A DNA stretch of 64,000 bases from Branchinecta lynchi (GCA_023053575.1 JAKZAP010000009.1:21743869-21807868); one strand, 5' to 3'; shown: positions 35,301 through 38,639, numbered from the stretch's first letter. The notes: generated from the sequence alone by a model not told the origin. Numbers and translations are program-made.

Positions 35301-38300
35301 AGCTTTGTCTTCTACTTTCCCTCAAGGTGGTTTCACAGCGATATAGCTAATTGTGGTGATAAAGAAACGTGATATGGCGCGAAGCTGCTCCGCTCGTTCG
35401 CAGCGGAAAAGGTACGGGGAAAGACTAGTACAGAGATAGTGAGACGGAGGTTCTATCTGACTATGCGCAGTGTGGCATTTTGGTCTAACTGCAGATCAAA
35501 ACTCACGTATTGAAAGAATCCAAAAACGCGCTCTCCATATTATCCATAAAGGCCCAAAAGTACCCTACTCCCTTCTTCTAAGAACGTACACAGTTGATAC
35601 ATTGGAGAAACGGAAACTGAACCTATGCCTCGAGATCGGTAAAAAACTTATTTCGCACCCCATCTACAATGAGTTTCTCCCTTCCCCATACAACAATGTA
35701 AGGGAAAGGCAAGAGCGAGCAGTCTCTACGAAGGTCCCAATATTCCAACCAGTAGCGGCCAAACACAGCCGTTACCAAAACAGTTTTATACCAAAGATTG
35801 TTGAAATTTTAAATAGCCTTTGACCATTTGTACGTGCTTTTAAGTGTTTATGTTATGACAGTACTCACCAATTTTGGTTTTGTAACCGTAAAAGTGTGAG
35901 TGAATAAATTACTATTCCATTCCATTCCATTCCAAGTGTTCTTGGTTCGATTTGAGTCCTCCTTGTCTCGATCGTGTCTTCTTGTTACTGCCTTGTTACG
36001 GCTTAAAGCCTTGTCAGGTGAATGACTAAACGGACAAGTGTCACAAATAAAACGAAATATACCCGAGACAGGACCGAAACTTGCTCCGAGATCTCTCGCC
36101 GTTCCCGGGGGAGTCAAAGAAAACGGCGAGCAGAGGGAGTGAGTCCACGCGGAATACATTGACAGAGAACGACGAGAACATAGGGAATATTTCAAAAATG
36201 GTTTTTGTTCGTAATTTGTTTTTTTCATGTGGTGGAATTAGTCTGGATTCGCTTCTTGTTTACTTACTTTCACAAATGTTTTTACTTAAAAAGATGCCTT
36301 TTGTCAAAATCAGTTTTAAACCAGAAACAAACTCAATATTGATTTCAGAATGTTCTATTAACCATCGCTAACATCTGTTTTTGAGAAAATTAAAACGCGA
36401 GAACCTCCCGAAACTGCGTCCCCTCCGAATCTGAAAGGGAGTCCTTTTTTGATGATGGTGATGATATTCGGAGCACTCCCCTTCCGTAGGGACTCGCGAT
36501 AATCCGAGGAGTGAGTCCCTGCGACAAACAAAAACGCGGGACTCCTCAGGATGAGTCGTCGGGGAACGGCGAGAATACGCCTCAATTCATCATTCAGGGC
36601 GTCCTGTCTGACAGCCCACTGACAATTGTCCGCTGACCGGACAAATAAAACGGTATTAAGGAGACAAAGGTAGTTAAATAAACGGCATTTGGCTAACAGG
36701 ACCGAGACAAGGATAAATCGAACGCGGCTTAACTGTCCTTGCCGATGCAAAATCGCCGTGTACTTAGCGGAAGAGCCGGAAGCGGCACCGCGGATGTCTG
36801 TCACCAAAGATCGCCGTGATTGACTGACACAGGATTTGAGTTTTGTGTCTTTAGGGCGTCGTTTTCTCGTTCTTCCTGAGGATTATTGGCGTGGTTTAGA
36901 CTTTCCATATAGATAAGAGTATGGTTAGGAACCCTCCGAGGCTATATGAAAAGAATGAAAACTATATGGAAAGAATGTAGTCATGTTTATTTACATTGTT
37001 TTGTTTGGTGTTTTAATATGTGTATTCTACTCATACTCCGCTGTTATCCAAAAAGTGGGTCACAAAAAAAAAAAAGATGAACATGACAAAAAAATGGGTG
37101 GGCGTTAATTGTAAAGGGAAAAAAAACGGGGATAAATACAACTCTCACTTCAGATTATTTGGTAACCAGTTCAACAGTAATTAGCTGAAATAATGGCGAC
37201 AAGAGTTTTTGTGGCAATAAGGGGATTAGGGAGGTTCTTATCTTTTCTCCTTTTTTGGATAGATAATATCAATCAGTAAATCATTTGTTATAAAAAACCG
37301 GGACAACGTGTAGTCGATGATTGGTTTCTATCGTTCTGGGAATAAGTATGAAATTATATGTATGTAAACTTGCAAATTAAATGCGTCGTAACGGTTTAGT
37401 GTACGTATAGCGTCCAATAATTTGTAACTAATGACTTCAGTTTACCGTACTAATTCGTTGTCTAATTACGTTTCTGACACTAAAACTAAAAAACACTACA
37501 TTACATTACATTCCTGAAATATAATTAATTAAAATATATTGGAGTCTGACTTCAAAATTCCGTTCAGCATAGATAGTCCTTCAGCCTAAGCTGACTGCGA
37601 ATCATGTTTGACGTTGCAAAACGGATGAGTCAGCTACATTTTATTAGAGCTATATTTCAGCACTCCTTGGCAAGGGTCCTCTTCAGGCTCCATTCTGTCA
37701 AGCGGGAAAATTAACTTGTGGAAAACTAATTAAAGATTCTTCATTAAATATCTTATTTTATGAACTTCTTTTCTGAAAATTGGTTGGGGTTAAAGCTGGT
37801 GCTGTGACTTACATTCGGGACAAGGCTGCTTTTTTTGTTGTTCGATTGGGTCGTCGGTCAGTCTTCAGTTCAGTTCAATATTTCATGTTACTCACCGGTG
37901 TAAGTTTAAAGGACCCGTCGCCCTATTTACTCTTCAACTTACAGTATTTTAAAATGTTTGAATACTTTAAAAATAGGCTGTGCTTTCAACAAGTAACCCA
38001 CGGTTTTTGCTGTTTTAAGCCTCTTCCGAAACCCGTTGACTTGTAGCGAAAACAGCGAAATAATTTACATAACCGGTTTTTGTGATGGAAAAACTTCTCG
38101 CAGACAACCGTCGACAGCGTGAAAAATCAGAAAAATCAGCGTGGTTTTGTTAGAGGGGTCGGAATGTACCGTACAGAATAGGGGTCTAGGGGTTTAGAAA
38201 TCCTTGGAGTGATTATGGAATTAGATTGCGAAAGAGTTATAGGTAAGACCGGTCAACTTTTTTTTCTGTAAAAAGTGTTCGATCCGGTGACATAGGGCAG

Positions 38301-38493
38301 TGAAAGAAACAGTTGGAATGGGCTTTTTTTTCTAGTTCGGAAACGGTTTGAATCTCGCCCTCTCTTGAAACCGACCTCCCTAACCTCACCTTCTCACGAA
38401 GCGACTGCAGCGACCAGCCAGGAGGCAGAAATGGAGGTCGAAGCATCACCGTCATCAAGTAAAAAGAAGAAGAAGAAGAAGCCTAAGGTTTGA
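2258..38493 (+). CDS. PWP1: PWP1 homologue, WD40 protein, nine exons, 5' end missing
   Basis: Exons 2258-2373, 5278-5490, 7700-7807, 12822-12996, 18045-18203, 20792-20900, 32644-32734, 34797-35030 and 38336-38493 have AG/GT borders and compatible phases. They join into 453 codons plus TGA. The product starts in an acidic stretch, has the conserved [20 protein letters not shown] segment, a lysine-rich linker (KKGKKKKK), WD40 blades ending in IWDID, IIWDL, REFDSR, YYDTR, KLWDIS and NVWDC, and a lysine tail. This order matches PWP1, a nucleolar/chromatin WD40 protein linked to rRNA transcription and ribosome assembly. The family is about 500 residues, so roughly 50-60 N-terminal residues are absent; I could not find that exon in 1-2257. 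No internal stop or frameshift is seen, so the gene looks functional. Introns are large and filled with transposons, most of them unrelated to its function. Confidence 0.93.
2386..2677. mobile_element. MITE family C next to a PWP1 donor
   Basis: Ends GGTAGCGTTTCAG / CTGGAACGCTACC, with a TTT duplication on both sides (2383-2385, 2678-2680). Interior has inverted CTTATTATTTTCGTTCC-type motifs. It begins 12 bp after the exon at 2373. Confidence 0.7.
2678..3397. other. non-genic, no recognised gene
   Basis: AT-rich intron sequence with A-rich runs near 3000-3060. I see no exon or complete element. Confidence 0.4.
3398..3755. mobile_element. hAT-like MITE family H
   Basis: Ends CAGATCAAAATAACACTAG / CTAGTGTTATTTTGCTCCG, flanked by GCACGGGC and GCACGGAC (7/8 match). 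358 bp, the same length as the copy at 13407-13764. The 8-bp duplication and CAG-type termini fit hAT. A further terminal fragment lies at about 3830-3870. Confidence 0.8.
4192..5193 (-). pseudogene. LINE ORF1 (gag-like, CCHC knuckles) split by an insertion
   Basis: Reading on the minus strand, 5193-4872 is an open frame with [11 protein letters not shown] and PKRCYK. The frame resumes at 4386-4192 with three zinc knuckles: [11 protein letters not shown] following [17 protein letters not shown] and [16 protein letters not shown], then a TAA stop. This is the nucleic-acid-binding ORF1 type of jockey/I-like LINEs. An insertion at 4397-4871, flanked by the 10-bp direct repeat ACTTGTAACA, separates the halves; without it the knuckle frame would be continuous. 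No reverse transcriptase follows, so it is a fragment. Confidence 0.75.
4397..4871. mobile_element. long-TIR element inserted in a LINE gag
   Basis: ACTTGTAACA occurs at 4387-4396 and 4872-4881 as a target duplication. Inside, arms 4399-4558 and 4662-4819 are inverted copies (GTGATTTTCGG ... CTAATTATCCCTCTAGG ... CTTCCGGCAAACCGTCCTC). Long inverted repeats plus a 9-10 bp duplication are typical of Mutator-like elements. About 50 bp between the right arm and the duplication are unexplained. Confidence 0.65.
5278..5490 (+). CDS. PWP1: PWP1 exon b
   Basis: Acceptor CATTGTAG, donor GTAAGC at 5491. Phase 1 in and out. It encodes [17 protein letters not shown] and the diagnostic DNLILVG ... LEIHG segment that precedes the WD40 propeller in PWP1. 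Confidence 0.92.
5491..6333. other. non-genic intron with a dispersed repeat
   Basis: A-rich run at 5646-5660. The segment 5985-6090 (TATTCACTTAAAGAG ... AATCGATTTTCGAATAGTGG) recurs at 6655-6760 and inverted at 19170-19285. No gene seen. Confidence 0.5.
6334..6500. mobile_element. short hAT-like element with G runs
   Basis: Inverted ends CAGCCCCGTATCCAG / CTGGATACGGCCTTG enclose two long G runs. Flanks share CTTT.TGCAG imperfectly. Probably a non-autonomous hAT-type element. Confidence 0.5.
6501..7130. other. non-genic intron
   Basis: Contains the second copy (6655-6760) of the repeat at 5985-6090. No gene recognised. Confidence 0.4.
7131..7262 (+). ncRNA. decayed hammerhead ribozyme element
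   Basis: A minus-oriented element tail (7131-7190, ACGGATGCGTCAGCTG) abuts a plus copy with TGAGCCTGAAGATGACCC and AAGAAGGGCC. CUGAAGA is intact (7212-7218), but the GAAA part reads GGAATAAA, so it is probably inactive. Confidence 0.45.
7487..7560 (+). ncRNA. hammerhead-type ribozyme, intact core
   Basis: CTGACGA at 7499-7505, stem II GGACCCTT / AAGGGC, GAAA at 7527-7530, then TATC. Predicted cleavage is after C7534. Helix I pairs GACAGC (7493-7498) with GCTGCC (7535-7540), 5 of 6 pairs. Minimal helix III (A-UA-U). It fits type I hammerheads of retrozymes and Penelope-like elements; activity is inferred. Confidence 0.6.
7700..7807 (+). CDS. PWP1: PWP1 exon c
   Basis: Acceptor TTTTAAG at 7693-7699. 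It encodes [19 protein letters not shown], then [10 protein letters not shown], matching the PWP1 HHDILL ... VEWLNFDP region. The first of three tandem GTAAGT donors (7808) must be used: reading on to the second donor meets TAG after four codons. Confidence 0.93.
7804..7864 (+). promoter_or_regulatory. triplicated 5' splice donor
   Basis: A 21-bp unit starting AGCTGGTAAGTCTCCG occurs three times in tandem (the third has ACG for CCG), each with a full GTAAGT donor. Only the first keeps the PWP1 frame open. The other two lie in the intron as decoy donors. Confidence 0.8.
7949..8356. mobile_element. MITE family B copy
   Basis: Ends GCGTTTTTGCAAACACCA / TGGTATCTGCAAAAATGC; the interior shares GGACCGTGGTATCTGAATAT with 54781-55163. 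Confidence 0.7.
8364..8660. repeat. CACCGGTGA-rich palindromic repeat
   Basis: Begins GGCGTTTTTGCATCCACC and has several inverted CACCGGTGA motifs. Its end (AGAGACAGCCC ... CGAACGCAGCTAT) is shared with 1255-1320. Probably another MITE, adjacent to the family B copy. Confidence 0.5.
8800..9335 (+). repeat. LINE 3' tails (5'-truncated copies)
   Basis: 8815-9025 (GCAAGAGCTTTAAATGCTTG ... GCGGGCACAAATAAATA) is repeated at 21290-21450. 9215-9335 (CATACTCCGCTGTTACGC ... GCGGGTCACAAATAAATA) recurs at 36965-37070. The same signature, inverted, is the 3' end of the LINE at 62925, so these are 3' stubs. Confidence 0.55.
9525..9735. mobile_element. fragment of G-run hAT-like family
   Basis: CAGGGGTCTCACGAAG start, GGGGGCGCCGCCCCC, CGACGCGAAGCGCCACGA and repeated AACAGTCGATTTTTTT match the 44299-44650 element in reverse order. 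The other end is missing. Confidence 0.5.
9736..10402. other. unassigned stretch with an open frame lacking ATG
   Basis: The + strand is open from about 9809 to a TAA near 10093 (about 95 codons). It includes [20 protein letters not shown] and [21 protein letters not shown] do not recognise it; it could be a retroelement remnant. A LINE 3' stub (TTTATTTGTAACCCGC) lies at 10338-10390. Confidence 0.3.
10403..12317 (-). repeat. hairpin-ended repeat family P, long copy
   Basis: Bounded by AGAGCTGGAAGCTCATATGG and a terminal hairpin (GGCACTTGGCCGAAGGGCAGGTGCC). The interior is about 430-bp units with poly-C runs, AAGTTTCATCC and GGATCCGGTCCGGACTTGA motifs, each twice to four times. Other copies: 28833-29602, 45391-46829, 49594-51000, 58079-58947. 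No protein is encoded. Possible Helitron-like element, unproven. Confidence 0.65.
12003..12070 (+). tRNA. tRNA-like sequence (Pol III boxes), probably pseudogene
   Basis: A box TGGCGCAGTAT and perfect B box GGTTCGATCC at normal spacing. The D stem GCGC/GCGC and the T stem pair; the anticodon loop would be TTTGCGA (UGC). The acceptor stem does not pair. It sits inside the family P repeat, so it is likely tRNA-derived rather than a working gene. Confidence 0.35.
12318..12821. other. non-genic intron
   Basis: I see no repeat partner or gene between the family P hairpin and the PWP1 exon. Confidence 0.4.
12822..12996 (+). CDS. PWP1: PWP1 exon d (first WD40 blade)
   Basis: Acceptor TTTTTTCAG, donor GTAATG at 12997. 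It encodes [20 protein letters not shown], then a Lys-rich linker and [14 protein letters not shown], the start of the propeller in PWP1. A MITE begins at intron position +6. Confidence 0.94.
13002..13305. mobile_element. MITE family A copy at intron position +6 of PWP1
   Basis: Ends GAGCGTGTTCCATCCT / GGGTGGAACACGCTC, with perfect AAT duplication (12999-13001, 13306-13308). The duplication is part of the splice donor GTAATG, whose last base is the first base of the MITE. Confidence 0.85.
13407..13764. mobile_element. hAT-like MITE family H copy
   Basis: Ends CAGAGTAAAATGACACTAG / CTAGTGTTATTAGGCTCTG; flanks GTCTTGAT and GTCTTAAT (7/8). 358 bp, in the opposite orientation to 3398-3755. Confidence 0.8.
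14001..14660. repeat. dispersed repeat beginning with a 60-bp-arm hairpin
   Basis: Arms 14001-14064 and 14096-14157 are inverted (AGTCGAACAGTAAATAGTGC ... AGGGGTC). The following 500 bp (GAGACCCGTTGAGTTGTAGC, ATGGAAAAACTTCTCGC) recur at 37901-38250 without the left arm. An open frame at 14268-14660 (130 codons) resembles no family I know and is disrupted in the other copy, so I treat it as non-coding. Confidence 0.55.
15078..18023 (+). repeat. minisatellite of about 36 units derived from a LINE 3' tail
   Basis: Units of about 82 bp (TGACAGTCCTATGTTATCAT ... GTGAAACAGATATTCAGG ... TGATTGATTGATTTGCCA) fill 2.9 kb. Unit variants (TATTTAGGAATACATA; AGAAATAAATACG) recur in blocks, showing higher-order duplication. 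The unit matches the terminal about 75 bp of the LINE ending at 27680 (TTGACAATCCTACGCTATTT ... TGATTGATTGATTGAT). Confidence 0.9.
18045..18203 (+). CDS. PWP1: PWP1 exon e (WD40)
   Basis: Acceptor TTGCTCATTCTAG, donor GTAAGT at 18204. It encodes [20 protein letters not shown] and [20 protein letters not shown], two classic WD40 strands. A 2.9 kb minisatellite ends about 22 bp upstream of the exon, so the branch point must lie in or next to the last repeat unit. Confidence 0.95.
18204..19289. other. non-genic intron with a 115-bp direct repeat
   Basis: 18447-18560 and 18778-18892 share GAAGCAGTCTGCCTTCT.TC and CCCTCTCGACTCACTC. 19170-19285 is the inverted copy of the 5985-6090 repeat. No gene seen. 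Confidence 0.5.
19290..19622. mobile_element. Tc1/mariner-like MITE
   Basis: Inverted ends of about 65 bp (CACTGTCAGAAGTGTCATAA ... CTTCTGGCAGTG), flanked by TA on both sides. No transposase. Confidence 0.75.
19623..20380. other. non-genic, partly retroelement-like
   Basis: TTCAATTCAATTTAATTCAC at 19720 resembles the minus-strand LINE 3' ends at 40709. A CTGAAGA ... CCCGAAATATTC segment (minus, 19998-20030) resembles a broken hammerhead. No gene supported. Confidence 0.35.
20280..20470 (-). mobile_element. tRNA-derived SINE-like sequence
   Basis: On the minus strand, A box TAGCCGAATGG (20447-20457) and B box AGTTCGAGTCT (20403-20413) have tRNA spacing, followed by a non-tRNA body to about 20280. 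Head and body fit a SINE; no second copy was found in the window. Confidence 0.4.
20792..20900 (+). CDS. PWP1: PWP1 exon f (WD40)
   Basis: Acceptor CTTTTGCAG, donor GTAAGT at 20901, leaves in phase 0. It encodes [18 protein letters not shown] and [15 protein letters not shown], aligning with the PWP1 blade that ends ...WNHFSPCHFL in vertebrates. Confidence 0.92.
20901..22163. other. intron with GC-rich tandem motifs and a LINE tail
   Basis: 21050-21260 repeats CTCGCGCGCCACC.TTCCGCCAC with AAATAGCTATTTTCTGC about twice. 21290-21450 is the LINE 3' stub shared with 8815-9025. 21941-22013 can form a hairpin (TGTAGTAGGCC / GGCCTACTACA). No gene seen. Confidence 0.45.
22200..22262 (-). ncRNA. hammerhead-type ribozyme, left arm
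   Basis: Minus strand: CTGACGA (22252-22246), stem II GGACCCTT / AAGGGCC, GAAA, TATC, predicted cleavage before G at 22216. Helix I AGC/GCT plus weaker pairs. Confidence 0.6.
22363..22430 (+). ncRNA. hammerhead-type ribozyme, right arm
   Basis: CTGACGA 22375-22381, stem II GGACCCTT / AAGGGCC, GAAATATC ending at 22410 (predicted cleavage), helix I AGC/GCT. Mirror copy of the left-arm ribozyme. Confidence 0.6.
22656..23462 (+). CDS. LINE ORF1 N-terminal part, PHD-like finger
   Basis: 268 codons. Residues about 33-88 form a PHD-like zinc finger (CAVC ... [11 protein letters not shown] ... C ... WNCNACK), the type seen in ORF1 of CR1/L2-group LINEs, likely nucleic-acid or chromatin binding. A 126-bp in-frame tandem duplication (23243-23368 and 23369 onward, [13 protein letters not shown] twice) lies near the C terminus. 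It ends at TGA 23460 and overlaps, by about 50 nt, an open +1 frame leading straight into the next ORF. The break is therefore either one indel or a programmed frameshift. The ATG is the first in frame and is not proven. Confidence 0.75.
   Translation: MARTYAGGLIFKKTPQPPLEPSKMTSKPSSTCAVCNKRVTSNSISCTKCKKYVHAKSAKHSCADYTVKQRLEEIASGVTEWNCNACKLRSRRSPKTTPRTQQMPDNELSMDSAIQNSKLVQSAACMQSVPIARLTYVTPCTTQTGLRTVRFKSKELFSSTPAAPVKTRDEELLSDENSIQVSSYPFITLTGKEENVVEDEGLCCATLSLVRPSTGTTGTTSKPGRWRTCAEQETENKKVEDEGLCCATLSLVSPSTGINSRTGTKLRR
23467..24582 (+). CDS. LINE ORF1 C-terminal part, coiled coil and four CCCH fingers
   Basis: 371 codons. A likely coiled coil ([20 protein letters not shown]) is followed by a CPNC segment and four CCCH zinc fingers: [58 protein letters not shown] and [20 protein letters not shown] (C-x7/8-C-x5-C-x3-H). 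CCCH fingers usually bind single-stranded RNA, so this should be the RNA-packaging half of ORF1. LINE ORF1 proteins more often carry CCHC knuckles. The ORF overlaps ORF2 by 70 nt. Its frame differs from the upstream PHD ORF; the two may be one protein. Confidence 0.8.
   Translation: MEWDAVGTTPFSRLGENRRSTNCDSADNLTPYRTNSNTHQSGPEREIIEAQRIMIQNYSALLAESQQLLRDSVLAGDGPPPDNTMDEDGGKGETTFFGCLSKLLESRDETIAQLKHENEVLSNRVRELQDQAKCAKDQYLIRKVARICPNCETVGSKDPDNAMIPSSEVSDPAQKGAITVKAYREKCIYFLKGHCKKGSKCTFVHPADIPEVCADHLQAEGCSAMSICPQLHPEKCRKYELGQCRRGKTCKYFHSNRLAQQPPPTDNRQDNRAVLNITRPTTTIWRPWQTTESFEPNPSKQQRQCKFFMTEKGCRHGDACKYNHVYFSDRIAAPAVVTDNFSAPKNEQHWNKTRWRTTRTYINSKFHMFKA
24513..27557 (+). CDS. LINE ORF2: AP-endonuclease and reverse transcriptase
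   Basis: 1014 codons, uninterrupted. Endonuclease at about 123-336: SNVRSV (N129), LTETW (E156), CGDFND (D275, N277), GMSDH (327-329). RT at about 580-830: [23 protein letters not shown] (motif A, D675), [17 protein letters not shown] (761-764), then a C-terminal domain ending [19 protein letters not shown]. All catalytic residues I can identify are present. It nicks target DNA and reverse-transcribes the element RNA. The start overlaps the previous ORF in another frame, so translation may need reinitiation or frameshifting; the first about 110 residues are not recognisable. Confidence 0.92.
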   Translation: MEQNTLAYNPYLYKLQVPHVQSIALHHWCELHKIYQPPRQNLPSKTDSRKLENPDQVLPTPISTQTTELLLPSKDILYLEPGLYSHNEENQYKSTTPHATRNGSYPKFLQNKPVLHRATYSFPSIILSNVRSVCNKTEELSQMLTDHAVDVACLTETWAENSNVLQIDGYDCMISPRVDASGNPVKHGGGVGFVCRSQIPKRIVTPPVKKDFRLEVLWVWTKPRHLPKTVSSLIFGIVYYPPKGPFRKQLMEYLQFSIDYFRSKFPYAGFVICGDFNDIVPKWIEKSISLQQVVKIPTRESKTSDLIFTSTSDFYNDPTALPALGMSDHITVLWKPHQNTPIPPKKKITYRPTSDKQTTELKQKLTTHNWSNLYGQSNADMMANAFCTTTNEIYNEVFPEKTILVKNITKPWVTSEIKSLIRERDGLFQTGDITNAKKLRNIITKKLKRSRKDYGKKSVGKLLSTHPRKFHSSVQQLLGRDRKHLEILDEKGDAITAESINKHFADICTQFPGLTSMPELPPLTEIPIIKPAEVSDVLSKLDSRKATYPGEIPIRFVVHCANELATPLTAVFNQSLIEGVFPKHFKLAYITPIPKKKNATSVKDLRPISKTSVFSKVFEQFIYDWLYSDIKDKLDPRQYGFRPGCSTIHYLVKFLHDILWHLEEEGTFVDTIIADFVKAFDYLDHNIVVTQATEMGARQIVTRMLAEFLTNRTQCVKLSHGETSSLLDITYGAAQGSKIGPLAFIMVINKLLAEFMHRYKYADDLNAALLRSLGDPGGVNPVKNLLADINSQAMEAKLTLSLEKSVIFRVSFLKREIPEVGEVGLTIAKSVKVLGVFFDNDMRWTTHMAYLYKIANQALRSFTLLRRFGFHKKNLLICYLTYVRPLLEYGCPVWNAGITQEQSDRLEVFQKRACKIILGSNYIDYKNSLTTLQLVTLSERRHQLVMNFGMTCLASEQHRDILPAFIAPRTDNPATRTSQKNAGKQKLIAPPTHSSDRYLNSFVPYFVKFYNQLQ
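27681..28129. other. non-genic with a truncated hAT MITE
   Basis: 27762-27904 has ends CAGAGCAAAATAA / TTCTTTTGCTCTG and the TCTCGCAGTACTCTCTAG motif of family H but is shortened; no duplication found. 27925-28000 holds an inverted pair (GGCTTCACCTTCCAGA / TCTGGAAGGTGAAGCC). Confidence 0.5.
28130..28210 (+). ncRNA. decayed hammerhead ribozyme element
   Basis: GAGCCTGAAGAGGAC ... AAGAAGGGCCGAAC TTTAGCTC: CUGAAGA and helix I (GAGC/GCTC) are kept, GAAA is GAAC. TCCGTTTTGCACC follows, as in the 33123 element. Confidence 0.5.
28225..28633 (-). mobile_element. MITE family D
   Basis: Ends ATTCTCGCCGTTCCCCGAGG / CCTCGGGGAACGGTGAATACG, with CCCCGAGGACTCCTCGGG-type palindromes. About 410 bp; related copies at 36092, 54209 and 58026. 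Confidence 0.7.
28737..29975. mobile_element. TIR element with a nested family P repeat
   Basis: Perfect 16-bp ends GGAGGGTTTTCGCGAG / CTCGCGAAAACCCTCC. Interior outside the insertion has inverted CGGAAAG.T and CTTTCC motifs. A family P repeat occupies 28833-29602. Confidence 0.65.
28833..29602 (+). repeat. hairpin-ended repeat family P
   Basis: Starts ATGGCACCTGCCCTTCGG with its hairpin, ends AAGTGCCATATGAGCTCGTA. Two internal units share GGGGGGAGTGGAGGGAGGGG and GATCGAGATGAAACTTGGTG. Confidence 0.65.
30255..30665 (+). pseudogene. LINE ORF2 C-terminal fragment
   Basis: Open frame with [48 protein letters not shown] and [12 protein letters not shown] matches the C terminus of the 24513 ORF2 but is diverged. 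A 66-bp tandem duplication ([20 protein letters not shown]) is internal. 5'-truncated copy. Confidence 0.8.
30666..31330. other. non-genic, probably LINE 3' UTR and intron
   Basis: AT-rich sequence with TTTATGTAGTTTATTTA twice (30712, 30800), likely the 3' UTR of the fragment upstream. No gene seen. Confidence 0.4.
31331..31624. mobile_element. MITE family E
   Basis: Ends CCCGATGAAGAATTTGTAGC / GATAAATTTTTCATCGGG with GA on both sides. The interior repeats GTAGTAGCAT.CAGTAGCA. Copies at 44097, 53508 and 60531; flanks are AT/AT and TT/TT at two of them, implying a 2-bp duplication without fixed sequence. Confidence 0.75.
31640..31907 (+). pseudogene. LINE (RTE-like) ORF2 C-terminal tail
   Basis: The frame at 31677 ends [20 protein letters not shown], then [20 protein letters not shown] and LDALSASGG before TAA. 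The GRPxxTWRRT ... A.DRxxWR.L pattern is the usual C terminus of RTE-type LINE polyproteins. Heavily 5'-truncated. Confidence 0.6.
31940..32265. repeat. minisatellite with GTGACGAATTGTCC core
   Basis: A 14-bp core recurs about 16 times in variants. A larger block of about 120 bp (TTTGAGGAATAGTCCGCGTG ... GTGCCGATCCTAGTGATGAA) is repeated about 2.5 times. Confidence 0.75.
32644..32734 (+). CDS. PWP1: PWP1 exon g (WD40)
   Basis: Acceptor TTTTCTTCAG, donor GTATGT at 32735. It encodes [20 protein letters not shown], then KAHAESCT, the counterpart of STDDGFVYNLDAR ... NAHNDEIS in PWP1. The preceding intron (11.7 kb) contains the near-complete LINE. Confidence 0.92.
33123..33276 (-). ncRNA. hammerhead ribozyme element inside a perfect 28-bp inverted repeat
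   Basis: 33123-33150 and 33249-33276 are exact reverse complements (TGATGGTGCAAAACGGATAC ...). Between them on the minus strand: CTGAAGA (33200-33194), stem II GGACCCTT / AAGGGCC, GAAATATA, predicted cleavage before GCTC at 33164. Helix I pairs GAGC with GCTC, extended by TT/AA with a bulge. Core intact. Confidence 0.65.
33277..33760. other. non-genic intron
   Basis: CAGTCAGCTTGAGCTGAAGG (33287) is the conserved end of the hammerhead elements. A LINE 3' stub (TTATTTCTTACCCACAAA) lies at 33525-33600. No PWP1-related exon. Confidence 0.4.
33761..33900 (+). ncRNA. hammerhead-type ribozyme, intact core
   Basis: CTGACGA 33775-33781, stem II GGACCCTT / AAGGGCC, GAAATATC ending 33810 (predicted cleavage), helix I ACAGC/GCTGA (4 pairs). 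Followed by the shared tail AAAGTCAGCTTGGGCTCGAA, as in the 22328-22500 copy. Confidence 0.65.
33901..34639. other. non-genic intron
   Basis: A-rich and AT-rich; I see no exon, RNA or element with recognisable ends. Confidence 0.4.
34640..34683. mobile_element. MITE family A remnant
   Basis: Only the right end survives: CTAATAGTTACTATTGTTAG then AAGGGTGGAACACGCTC. Confidence 0.6.
34797..35030 (+). CDS. PWP1: PWP1 exon h (last WD40 blades)
   Basis: Acceptor TTCTTTTCCAG, donor GTAAGG at 35031, phase 1 in and out. It encodes [35 protein letters not shown] and [12 protein letters not shown]. It matches the CCPD ... AFGGQK ... WDIS part of PWP1. Confidence 0.94.
35031..35460. other. non-genic intron
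   Basis: 35118-35460 has an internal inverted pair (AGAACCTCTGTCT at 35117, GGAGGTTCTATCTGA at 35446), so it may be a short element. No gene. Confidence 0.35.
35461..35933 (+). pseudogene. LINE ORF2 C-terminal fragment with (ATTCC)n tail
   Basis: Open frame [20 protein letters not shown], then [20 protein letters not shown], ending [17 protein letters not shown]. It resembles the C terminus of the RT at 42057-43748 (WHFGLTRDQ). Ends AATAAATTACTATTCC plus repeated ATTCC. A 5'-truncated insertion in the intron before the last PWP1 exon. Confidence 0.8.
36092..36581 (-). mobile_element. MITE family D copy
   Basis: CTCGCCGTTCCCGGGGGAGTC start and GGGGAACGGCGAGAATACGC end, interior CGAATCTGAAAGGGAGTCC shared with 28225 and 54209. 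Confidence 0.65.
36582..37559. other. non-genic intron
   Basis: 36975-37070 is a LINE 3' stub (ACTCCGCTGTTATCC ... GTGGGTCAC). 36600-36830 has CTGACAGCCCACTGACAATT but no partner I could find. No exon seen. Confidence 0.4.
37575..37710 (-). ncRNA. hammerhead element, stem II damaged
   Basis: Minus strand CTGAAGA (37686-37680) and GAAATATA with helix I GGAGC/GCTCT; stem II 3' side reads AAGGAGTGCT, so pairing is poor. Shared end TAAGCTGACTGCGAATCATG at 37588. Confidence 0.5.
37901..38250 (+). repeat. second copy of the 14001-14660 repeat
   Basis: Shares GTATTTTAAAAT, AAATAGGCTGTGCTTTCAAC, ACCGGTTTTTGTGATGGAAA and AATCAGCGTGGTTTTGTTAG with 14090-14460. It ends about 85 bp before the last PWP1 exon. 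Confidence 0.65.
38336..38493 (+). CDS. PWP1: PWP1 terminal exon
   Basis: Acceptor TTTTTTTCTAG ends at 38335. It encodes [12 protein letters not shown], a low-complexity Ser/Thr/Ala/Glu stretch and a [14 protein letters not shown] lysine tail, then TGA at 38491-38493. The F.xR start resembles the FGRR region of vertebrate PWP1; the tail is a likely nuclear/nucleolar signal. Confidence 0.85.
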
Positions 38494-38513
38494 GCTATAT
38501 AACGGAAACCGAA

Positions 38514-38519
38514 AATAAA
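38514..38519 (+). terminator. polyadenylation signal of PWP1
   Basis: AATAAA lies 21 bp after the PWP1 stop codon, implying a very short 3' UTR. Confidence 0.55.
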
Positions 38520-38639
38520 TTGTTAAAACTACCTGAATGTGAGAGAACGCTAAATTCCCAGTCCCGCGTCCGGAATTAAGGTGTCAACTGAATTGTAGCG
38601 GAATTCCATACAGTCGTGACGTAAACAGTGACGTCGAGT

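Noticed and set aside
35918..35933. Satellite of ATTCC repeats
   Set aside because: Only four units; it is the 3' tail of the LINE fragment, not a satellite array.
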